DNA of 7,743 bases from Dehalococcoidia bacterium (lineage in GTDB: Bacteria; Chloroflexota; Dehalococcoidia; JACQUA01). The stretch lies in contig JAUYHV010000258.1 in the NCBI GenBank assembly GCA_030689845.1, forward strand, positions 1 to 7,743, in the 5' to 3' direction. The position numbers were made by a program, and so were the translations under genes. Of this stretch, positions 1-5,607 are shown in pieces. The notes below the pieces were generated by a model. That model was given only the letters and a program-made list of their open reading frames with translations. It ran no database searches and was not told the origin of the DNA. The number at the start of each line of letters is the position of its first letter. The first letter of the stretch is position 1.

Positions 1-1654
1 GACCCCAGGCTACATGGTCTCCAGGCTCGGGCTGCCGGTCCTGGTCCATTACGTCCCAGAGAAGGGCAGCAAAATGGAATTCCTCCAAGGATACCCACTC
101 TTTGGATTCCTCGTCGTAATTATCAAAATCGTTGTCCTGCAGGTTCAAAAGGTAGTCGCCTATCATGTAAGGGGCCTGGCCATCGGTCCTGGCGGCTACC
201 CCCTTGAAGAGCAGTACCAGGAACTCAGCCGCACCCTCGAGTACCGAGTCCTGGGATGTTCTGTTCTTGACTCCGGCGTGGTTACTTTCATCGGCGCCTA
301 TCAGAACGATAAGGTTGTCGCCGAACCATGCCGAGTCCTGTGTGAGGAAATGCCCGAACTCATGCCACTCCAGGTTGTCGGGCTCGCCCGAAAATACAAT
401 GTTCATATCCTCGGCTGTGATTTCAATCCGCCCCGCCGGGTCGTAATGTGACCGTAAACTGCTTTCCTGGCCCAGGATTACGGCCAGCGGCAGCTTATGG
501 TCGTAAGCCACGCCCAACCGGTCCCGGCCGTAGGCCATGGCCGTGTAGAGGCGGGCATAGCTGAGCGCCGCGGCACGGTCCTCGTCCACCGTTCGCTGAC
601 GAACGTCAGTCAGGCTCCCATCCGCCTCGACCCGGACCGGCTTCCCCTGAGTCATGCGCGGCTCAAAGAGGAGGTTAGCTAAGACAATGTTCTTGGCGCT
701 GTCTGGACCACGGTCGGGGCCCACCTCCCGCTCGGCGGTGACATACGTGGCCGGGTGGAGGTCGGTGTACCATAATACCTGGTACACACCGGTCCGCTCG
801 GCAAGGGCCACCTGTACCCGGTAAGCGGTCTTGTCGGTCACATCCTCGACAGCCACCTGATACAGGCCTTGCCTGTTGGTCAGCGTATTCACCACGCGCA
901 CATTCCCCTCAAGCTCCAGTCTAATGCGCACCGGCGCGTCCGGGAGGGGAAAAGCGTGGTTTTGGTTGTCATGGGCCAGCACATAGCCGGCAAATACTGT
1001 TGCTGGCGGGGGAGCTTCATTACGTGCTGGCGGGGGAGCTTCAGTACGGTAAATCCAAACGACCTGACCTGGCGTTCCTACCACCTTTTGGACTATATCA
1101 GTTCCTGCTACGAGAGTAATTTGCCCCCCTCTTCCTGCGGGTGGGGTGGGTGGGACGGTGAACCGCAGGACGGCTGACATCTCGAGGTTTGTCGAATTCA
1201 GCCTCCCGGTCGCTACCTCGTCTCCACTCTTTTCCTGGAAGTTTTCCACATAGTCTGCATGGTAACTATACCGCGCTATAATAGAAATAGAGCTAGCTTT
1301 CCCAATGACCTTCCCCTGGATACGTAGTTCGACAGGCTGGCCTGGTGTTAATTCACGAGGAGGGCGCTCGAATGTCCATGTGTACGTAACATCGGTCTGA
1401 ACTTTGCCTTCTTTAACAGATTGTGAACGGTAGGACAAAGTCGTCTCGGATGCATTGACAGTATACTTGAAAAGACTCCCATCGGGCTGAGGGGCATCCT
1501 TCTGAAAAGTAGCGAGAGGGACACGGGTTTCCTGCAGTACCCACTTTGTTTCTGGAGCGGCCTGGGCGCGCATCGTCGGCCTGGAAAGCGGGGGTGCTAC
1601 TCCTATGAGAAGGACGAACACTAGAATAAGCATACATATTAAAATTCTTTTCAT
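1..1654 (-). CDS. Secreted zinc metallopeptidase-like protein with HEFGH motif (3' end outside window)
   Basis: Reading from the ATG at 1652-1654, the frame stays open for 551 codons to the window edge, so the C-terminus is missing. Residues 1-32 form a signal peptide (MKR, a hydrophobic core, then AQA before APE), so export is expected. Residues 33-200 look like beta-rich, unrecognised extracellular sequence. A Pro-rich linker with a doubled EAPPPA unit lies at 204-219. Residues 220-285 resemble a carboxypeptidase-regulatory-like (transthyretin-type) fold (PLPDAPVRI, then TNRQGLYQV). The catalytic signature HEFGH is at 431-435, and LEGAAEF at 472-478 offers Glu473 as a likely third zinc ligand, the gluzincin arrangement. 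AALLWDVMDQD at 529-539 resembles a segment I associate with such peptidases. A GGAAGTGAG sequence lies 3 bases upstream of the start. Zinc binding and proteolysis are inferred from the motif; the substrate is unknown. It follows the exported protein at 2076-2975 on the same strand. Confidence 0.82.
   Translation of the reverse strand, partial: MKRILICMLILVFVLLIGVAPPLSRPTMRAQAAPETKWVLQETRVPLATFQKDAPQPDGSLFKYTVNASETTLSYRSQSVKEGKVQTDVTYTWTFERPPRELTPGQPVELRIQGKVIGKASSISIIARYSYHADYVENFQEKSGDEVATGRLNSTNLEMSAVLRFTVPPTPPAGRGGQITLVAGTDIVQKVVGTPGQVVWIYRTEAPPPARNEAPPPATVFAGYVLAHDNQNHAFPLPDAPVRIRLELEGNVRVVNTLTNRQGLYQVAVEDVTDKTAYRVQVALAERTGVYQVLWYTDLHPATYVTAEREVGPDRGPDSAKNIVLANLLFEPRMTQGKPVRVEADGSLTDVRQRTVDEDRAAALSYARLYTAMAYGRDRLGVAYDHKLPLAVILGQESSLRSHYDPAGRIEITAEDMNIVFSGEPDNLEWHEFGHFLTQDSAWFGDNLIVLIGADESNHAGVKNRTSQDSVLEGAAEFLVLLFKGVAARTDGQAPYMIGDYLLNLQDNDFDNYDEESKEWVSLEEFHFAALLWDVMDQDRQPEPGDHVAWG
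1001..1048. repeat. 24-bp tandem duplication inside the metallopeptidase gene
   Basis: Bases 1001-1024 and 1025-1048 are adjacent copies that differ at one position (T1020 versus G1044). On the minus strand they encode two 8-residue units centred on EAPPPA, lengthening the Pro-rich linker between the N-terminal region and the carboxypeptidase-regulatory-like domain. The frame is preserved. Confidence 0.9.
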
Positions 1655-1670
1655 TTGCTCACTTCCGGTC

Positions 1671-1994
1671 TTATATTATTGCCACTAAAATCGGGCAGTC
1701 ACTGACTGTTCTCGGTAATAATTGGCCCTTTCCGCATTTAGTGTAGTGTCTCTAATATCTCTTTACAATTTGCAGTACCATTGGTGTCATTCCCGCGAAA
1801 GCGGGAATCCAGAGCAACAGACTGGATTCCGGGTCAAGCCCGGAATGACAAAGATTGTAAGGCCATTTATGAGACACTACACTAGGAGCTTGGGTCACGA
1901 GTATTCCTGAATTGACTAAACTTACAGCCGGTAAAATCTCCAACCGTACAAAGCCAGTCATTTCAATGTCCCATTCCAATTCTTTTTCGGACAA
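1671..1994 (-). pseudogene. Possible 59-codon small gene split by the MITE
   Basis: On the minus strand a frame opens at TTG 1994-1992 and reaches the MITE at 1884. Removing the MITE and one TA copy joins it, in frame, to 1738-1671. The result is a 59-residue peptide ending at TAA 1673-1671, only 16 bases before the metallopeptidase ATG. The joined peptide starts MSEKELEW, has CGKGQLLP in its second half and ends CPILVAII. I do not recognise it. A good ribosome binding site before the TTG is lacking, and the ATG at codon 12 is an alternative start. The rejoined stretch is short enough to be open by chance, so this is a tentative call. Confidence 0.3.
1739..1884. mobile_element. MITE-like element, 142 bp, with TA target duplications
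   Basis: The element runs 1741-1882 and is flanked by TA on both sides (1739-1740 and 1883-1884). Its ends are perfect inverted repeats: GTGTAGTGTCTC at the left and GAGACACTACAC at the right, 14 bp including the TA. A further TTACAAT match lies inside both arms. The core has two hairpins: ATTCCCGC-GAAA-GCGGGAAT (1789-1808) and ATTCCGGG-TCAAG-CCCGGAAT (1826-1846). Outer TGTCATTCC (1785-1793) pairs with GGAATGACA (1842-1850). No transposase is encoded. The TA duplication suggests mobilisation by an IS630/Tc1-mariner-type transposase; this is inference. The core sequence belongs to a widespread class of dispersed bacterial palindromes. Confidence 0.8.
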
Positions 1995-2075
1995 TCACGA
2001 TTGAAAAACAAAAGGTAATTGAAGATAAGTTAAATTTTGGACCATAATAGTTAATTTGAAATTTGTTTGCTGTAA

Positions 2076-2975
2076 CTACGGGATTTTCGCCCCGCAGTTG
2101 GGACAGAACTTGTTTGAGCCTTCCTGGGGATTACCGCATTGAGAGCAGAACCTGGCTTTGGGCTGGGGGCCGGATGGGACGCGGGACGGTGCGGCCCGGG
2201 ACTGTTGCCGGCGCTCTGCCCTGGTTTGGGGCCTGGACTTTCTTACCAGGAGAAACACGCTTATGATAGCTATGCCTGCTAATATTAAAATCCCTGGAAT
2301 GAGAAGGGGGTTTCTACCTGAAGGTGTTTCCGGAAAGGTTTTTATCGGTGCAACGGATGGGTTTGTGTCTGCCCTGGTATAGGCAATATCGAATTTGACC
2401 GGTTTCTCCGTGTCTAAATCTTTAAAGCTGATGGAGTATGAGTTGAAGTTCTCGCTGTCTACGAAAGCTCTGCCTGCGGGCGAAACCGTAAAGTTGCTGG
2501 ACCGGCGGGGTTCCTGTACGATTACCTCGAGGTCTGAAATGGGATACAGGCGGAGAAACTCGTAAGCGATGGATTTTTCAGGCAGTTCGGCAATAACAGA
2601 GTCGTAATACTCCACCCGGAAAGTATCGCTTGTCACCAGGTAGCTGATTTCGTCCCATCCGGGGACTGAAGATGGCTTCCGGGCAGGCGGACCGCCGGAA
2701 TACCTCCCCTGGGCATCCATAGAACCTGCGGAGTACATCTCTGCTCCAGAAGGCACCAGGAATTTTACCTTCGCCGGAGGCTCCGCACCGACAATCTTTC
2801 CTTCCATCATAACCAGGAGCCTGGGGTCGTCGTACTCCGGGTAAACCCATAACCTGACATTTTTGAAGCCGGCCGGTTCAGTTTCGTTTTGAGCTAAAAC
2901 GAGGGGCTTCCCGGTAGAAACGGATACAAGGCTTATTAATAAAAATAATAGCAAAAATGGAATTACTTTTTTCAT
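2076..2975 (-). CDS. Exported membrane-anchored protein with C-terminal cytoplasmic zinc ribbon
   Basis: This 299-residue protein is of unknown function. Residues 1-28 are a signal peptide (MKK, a Leu-rich core, then VLA before QNE). Residues 30-220 form an extracytoplasmic region rich in predicted beta strands, with no motif I recognise. A transmembrane helix spans about 223-244 (LLIPGILILAGIAIISVFLL), followed by a basic stretch (RKSRPQTRAERRQQSR) that fits a cytoplasmic location. After a Pro/Ser/Arg linker, the C-terminus is a compact zinc ribbon with two CxxC pairs, C277/C280 (CSQCG) and C291/C294 (CPNCG). The signal peptide supports the ATG at 2975; an AAGGA lies about 14 bases upstream, further than usual. 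The layout suggests a surface sensor or scaffold signalling inward, which is inference. It is transcribed away from pyrG and towards the metallopeptidase gene. Confidence 0.85.
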   Translation of the reverse strand: MKKVIPFLLLFLLISLVSVSTGKPLVLAQNETEPAGFKNVRLWVYPEYDDPRLLVMMEGKIVGAEPPAKVKFLVPSGAEMYSAGSMDAQGRYSGGPPARKPSSVPGWDEISYLVTSDTFRVEYYDSVIAELPEKSIAYEFLRLYPISDLEVIVQEPRRSSNFTVSPAGRAFVDSENFNSYSISFKDLDTEKPVKFDIAYTRADTNPSVAPIKTFPETPSGRNPLLIPGILILAGIAIISVFLLVRKSRPQTRAERRQQSRAAPSRVPSGPQPKARFCSQCGNPQEGSNKFCPNCGAKIP

Positions 2976-3032
2976 GGATAAGGTCCGAGTCCTTAAAAGT
3001 TAGATTTTTCACCCCGTTTCGGGGCAGCGTTT

Positions 3033-3062
3033 ATTGTACTTAATTCATGGACTCCGTTGCAA
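3033..3062 (-). promoter_or_regulatory. Candidate sigma-A promoter for the zinc-ribbon gene
   Basis: On the minus strand, TTGCAA (3062-3057) is followed after 18 bases by TACAAT (3038-3033). Both hexamers match four to five of the six consensus positions. Transcription would begin near 3026, giving a leader of about 50 nt. The leader would open with the small hairpin CCCCG-AAA-CGGGG at 3012-3024. Confidence 0.5.
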
Positions 3063-3155
3063 ACCTGCCCGTAAATTAAAATAACGAGGGAGAAAATCAA
3101 TCCAGCTTTTACTCCGAGTCAATTGGGCCTGCTGCCAATTACAGTTTTTCTTGAC

Positions 3156-3184
3156 TTGACACCCCTTTCCTGCCTTCATATAAT
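3156..3184 (+). promoter_or_regulatory. Consensus sigma-A promoter of pyrG
   Basis: TTGACA (3156-3161), a 17-base spacer and TATAAT (3179-3184) match the vegetative consensus perfectly. Transcription should start near 3190-3192 within AGAAACC, leaving a leader of about 142 nt before pyrG. The start region lacks the GGG run that B. subtilis pyrG uses for CTP-sensing reiterative transcription. Confidence 0.85.
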
Positions 3185-3332
3185 TAAAGAAACCAAAGTT
3201 GTTTCGTTCTTCCCGCTTCTTTTTGTTGGATGTTCACGCGTTTAATAATCCCCGGACCGCTGGTAAGCAGTGCGAAATTGGTTAACCATGTTGAGACGTT
3301 GCAGCAAATACTGAAAGGTTCCGCAGTTTTGT

Positions 3333-5003
3333 ATGTCTAAATACATATTTGTTACCGGCGGCGTGGTCAGTTCCGTTGGTAAAGGTATCAGCGTCGCCTC
3401 CATCGGCAGAATACTAAAAAGCCGGGGTTTGTCGGTTTCCGTTCAAAAGCTTGATCCTTACCTGAACGTGGACCCCGGAACCATGTCTCCCTACCAGCAC
3501 GGTGAGGTTTTTGTTACCCAGGACGGCGCTGAAACTGACCTGGACCTGGGGCATTACGAACGGTTCATAGACATAGACCTTTCGACGGTTTCCAGCGTTA
3601 CCTCGGGGCAAATATACAGTGCGGTTATCGCCAAAGAGCGGCGGGGGGAGTTTCTCGGGGGAACCATACAGGTTGTGCCCCACGTGACCAATGAAATAAA
3701 AAGCCGCATAAAAGAGGTGGGAAACCAGAGCAAGGCGGATGTGGTAATTGTCGAGGTCGGGGGTACCGTCGGAGACATAGAAAGTCTTCCGTTTCTTGAA
3801 GGTATTCGCCAGATGCGCACGGAGGCAGGACGCGACCATGTCCTGTATGTGCATGTTACTTTACTGCCGTTCATTTCTTCCACGGGAGAATTGAAGACCA
3901 AGCCCACCCAGCACAGCGTTAATGAACTGCGGCGTATAGGTATCCAGCCTGATGTAATAATCTGCCGCAGCGATCATGATGTTTCCGAATCCATTAAAGA
4001 TAAGATTGCCCTTTTCTGTGATGTAGACAAGCGCGGTGTTATACCTCTGGCTACCGCATCGACTATATACGAAGTCCCGTTGCTCCTTGAAGACGCGGGA
4101 TTGGGGCAACTGATCATCGAGAAATTAAAACTTCCGGCAACCAAGGAGGACCTCGACAGCTGGCGGCAACTGGTACAGAGGATAAAAACACCGAAGGAAA
4201 CGGTCAAAATAAGCCTTGTCGGTAAGTATACGGACCTGCGGGATGCCTATTTATCGGTCAGGGAGGCGCTAAACCATGCCGGAATATTCCATAACAGGGA
4301 TATCGATATTTCCTGGGTTAGCGCCGAAGAACTGGAAAAAAATAACGGCAAACATTTCCTGGACCAGGCGCAGGGTATCCTGGTGCCCGGAGGGTTCGGG
4401 GACAGGGGAATCGAAGGCATGATTATGGCGGCGAAATATGCCCATGAGAACCAAATTCCATTTTTAGGACTTTGCCTGGGCATGCAGATCATGGTAATCG
4501 AATTTGCCCGGTCCGTTTTTGCCTGTGCCAGCCCCAATTCTTCTGAATTCAATTGTGATACTCCTTATCCCGTAATTGACCTGCTCCCGGAACAAAAAAA
4601 TGTCACCGACAAGGGAGCCACAATGCGGTTGGGCGGCTATCCCTGCAAGATAGTGCCGGGCACAAAGGTAGCGGCGGCTTACCAGCAGGACATCGTTTAT
4701 GAGAGGCACAGGCACCGCTACGAGTTCAATAATATCTACAGGGAGGAATTGGGGAAGGCCGGATTAATTGCCAGCGGGATATCTCCCGACGGCAACCTGG
4801 TTGAAATAGTGGAACTGGTAGACCATCCCTGGATGGTGGGAACCCAGTTCCATCCTGAATTCCGTTCCCGGCCCCATAACCCTCACCCCCTTTTCAAGGG
4901 ATTTGTCGCCGTTGCCAAGGACATCCTGCGGGAGGGCGCGCAACCCACATTACCTATGGAACTTCCCGAGAAAAAACAGCCGGTCCCGGAAGAAAACCCG
5001 TAG
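3333..5003 (+). CDS. pyrG: CTP synthase
   Basis: CTP synthase makes CTP from UTP, ATP and glutamine, the last step of de novo pyrimidine nucleotide synthesis, in the cytoplasm. The 556-residue length is close to the family norm (about 535-550). The N-terminal synthetase domain (about 1-265) has the ATP-binding loop TGGVVSSVGKG (8-18), the TDLDLGHYERF segment with Asp71, and EVGGTVGDIES with Glu141 for magnesium. The C-terminal class I glutaminase domain (about 292-535) has the oxyanion segment PGGFGDRG (352-359), nucleophile Cys381 in GLCLGMQ, and His507/Glu509 in FHPEF, so the catalytic triad is intact. A Pro/Glu-rich tail ends the protein. The ATG is fixed by family alignment; AAAGG sits 14 bases upstream, so the ribosome binding site is rather distant. 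Transcription is expected from the promoter at 3156-3184. Confidence 0.98.
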   Translation: MSKYIFVTGGVVSSVGKGISVASIGRILKSRGLSVSVQKLDPYLNVDPGTMSPYQHGEVFVTQDGAETDLDLGHYERFIDIDLSTVSSVTSGQIYSAVIAKERRGEFLGGTIQVVPHVTNEIKSRIKEVGNQSKADVVIVEVGGTVGDIESLPFLEGIRQMRTEAGRDHVLYVHVTLLPFISSTGELKTKPTQHSVNELRRIGIQPDVIICRSDHDVSESIKDKIALFCDVDKRGVIPLATASTIYEVPLLLEDAGLGQLIIEKLKLPATKEDLDSWRQLVQRIKTPKETVKISLVGKYTDLRDAYLSVREALNHAGIFHNRDIDISWVSAEELEKNNGKHFLDQAQGILVPGGFGDRGIEGMIMAAKYAHENQIPFLGLCLGMQIMVIEFARSVFACASPNSSEFNCDTPYPVIDLLPEQKNVTDKGATMRLGGYPCKIVPGTKVAAAYQQDIVYERHRHRYEFNNIYREELGKAGLIASGISPDGNLVEIVELVDHPWMVGTQFHPEFRSRPHNPHPLFKGFVAVAKDILREGAQPTLPMELPEKKQPVPEENP

Positions 5004-5143
5004 CTGTTTACTTTAGAAAACTACGAGCTTAGCCGTGGTCCATTTAAAAAATAAGACACCGGTAGCCGCCGGTTTGCGGGTTAACAAACGGTAAATATTA
5101 CGGCTTGAATTTAATTTAATTTTCGGTTTATGGTAAAATGTAG

Positions 5144-5172
5144 TTGATAAATATTCGGCGTTGCATTAAAAT
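5144..5172 (+). promoter_or_regulatory. Candidate rho promoter with inverted repeat around the -10
   Basis: TTGATA (5144-5149), a 17-base spacer and TAAAAT (5167-5172) match five of six consensus bases in each hexamer. The -10 lies at the centre of an inverted repeat, CGGCGTT (5156-5162) and AACGCCG (5177-5183), which could be a repressor site. An alternative extended -10, TGGTAAAAT, lies just upstream at 5131-5139 but lacks a good -35. Confidence 0.6.
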
Positions 5173-5344
5173 AATAAACGCCGTATCCTGTTAATTAGTT
5201 CGTTTTACTGGCTGATATATAGTAACGATATCCTGGATGGCCGGGTGGATAAACTTAATTTCCCACCTCAGAAAGTAAACTTCTTACTTATAAGCCGCTA
5301 ACCGTAAAAAGGTGTCCCTTAATAGCCGAACTACCGTGTTTGTG

Positions 5345-5400
5345 TCCCTGGTATTTTTTCGGCCCAAATCTCGCCGGAGATGCCTGGGAAAAATAAGGGA
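5345..5400. repeat. 56-bp imperfect inverted repeat in the rho leader
   Basis: Arms pair in four blocks: TCCCT (5345-5349) with AGGGA (5396-5400), TATTTTT (5352-5358) with AAAAATA (5389-5395), CCCA (5363-5366) with TGGG (5385-5388), and ATCTC (5368-5372) with GAGAT (5377-5381). That is 21 pairs around a GCCG loop, with small asymmetric bulges. It could be an RNA stem or the remnant of a small mobile palindrome. Confidence 0.75.
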
Positions 5401-5447
5401 GCTGTAATAGACCTGAACCTGACAATACAAATATTAACTTCACCCCT

Positions 5448-5497
5448 GGTTTTTACAGGTAACCCCCTTTTTTTCATAGAAAATACCTGTAGAAACC
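5448..5497 (+). repeat. 14-bp stem inverted repeat in the rho leader
   Basis: GGTTTTTACAGGTA (5448-5461) pairs with TACCTGTAGAAACC (5484-5497). Thirteen pairs are Watson-Crick and the remaining one would be a G-U wobble in plus-strand RNA, which favours an RNA role in that direction. The 22-base loop has a C-run then a T-run. No T-run follows the stem on either strand, so it is not a simple terminator. Confidence 0.8.
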
Positions 5498-5557
5498 TTG
5501 AATGCCCGGAAGGTGAGTTCTCACGCATTTTCGTGATGTAAATCTAACAGGAGCAAT

Positions 5558-5607
5558 ATGTCCTAATGAAATATTCTATAACAAATCACTTTGCAGGAGC
5601 AGAATAA
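5558..5607 (+). promoter_or_regulatory. Two micro-ORFs chained to rho by TAATG overlaps
   Basis: AGGAG (5549-5553) precedes ATG-TCC-TAA (5558-5566). The last A of that stop begins ATG 5566, opening a 13-codon frame (MKYSITNHFAGAE) whose TAA (5605-5607) shares its last A with the rho ATG. Both junctions read TAATG, a classical arrangement for translational coupling. The octamer CAGGAGCA occurs at both ribosome binding sites (5548-5555 and 5594-5601). A role in controlling rho translation is inferred. Confidence 0.4.

Larger units (their letters stand above)
1655..2075. other. Spacer between the two minus-strand genes, holding a MITE and a broken small ORF
   Basis: This 421-base gap contains the MITE at 1741-1882, fragments of a possible small gene on either side of it, and a perfect 13-bp palindrome CAGTCACTGACTG at 1696-1708, inside the distal part of that broken frame. 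The 3' flank of the zinc-ribbon gene (2075 downward) is AT-rich and shows no GC-rich hairpin followed by a T-run, so I see no intrinsic terminator for it. No convincing promoter for the metallopeptidase gene could be picked. Confidence 0.6.
2976..3332. other. Divergent promoter region between the zinc-ribbon gene and pyrG
   Basis: This 357-base gap carries back-to-back promoters: one reading left at 3033-3062 and one reading right at 3156-3184. An inverted repeat AATTGG-N8-CCAATT (3121-3140) sits 15 bases upstream of the pyrG -35 and could be an operator; this is unproven. The pyrG leader (about 3191-3332) contains a 10-bp palindrome TGGTTAACCA (3279-3288) but no hairpin followed by a T-run. 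Confidence 0.6.
5004..5606. other. 603-base pyrG-rho spacer and structured rho leader
   Basis: No gene of normal size is visible in this spacer. The first 140 bases after pyrG contain overlapping weak hairpins (such as ACCGG-N6-CCGGT at about 5060-5075) but no hairpin with a T-run, so no clear intrinsic terminator is seen. A promoter at 5144-5172 would yield a rho leader of about 430 nt. The leader carries a GGTGG/CCACC stem (5244-5267), two long inverted repeats (5345-5400, 5448-5497), two mutually exclusive short hairpins (5513-5536) and two micro-ORFs next to rho. The octamer GTGTCCCT occurs twice, at 5312-5319 and 5342-5349. Confidence 0.6.

Noticed and set aside
14..1177. Plus-strand reading frames across 14-1177
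   Set aside because: They lie opposite the continuous 551-codon minus-strand gene, which has a signal peptide and a zinc motif; the plus frames show no protein-like features.
1722..1910. Plus-strand frame containing HSRESGNP and GFRVKPGMT
   Set aside because: This is the familiar spurious translation of the palindromic MITE core, not a protein.
3121..3149. AATTGG hairpin followed by TTTTT as a terminator
   Set aside because: No plus-strand gene lies upstream to terminate, the stem is only 6 AT-rich pairs, and the T-run is separated by four bases.
3288..3314. Eight-codon upstream ORF in the pyrG leader
   Set aside because: It has no ribosome binding site and is too short to distinguish from chance.
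5060..5095. Intrinsic terminator after pyrG
   Set aside because: The overlapping stems around ACCGG and CAAACGG are short or bulged and are followed by TAAATATTA, not a T-run.
5331..5528. Minus-strand 65-codon frame in the rho leader
   Set aside because: It runs through both inverted repeats, reads as low-complexity translated structure and has no recognisable motif.
5004..5606. T-box or known riboswitch upstream of rho
   Set aside because: I found no T-box consensus (AGGGUGG...) or recognised aptamer core; the stems present do not match a class I can name.
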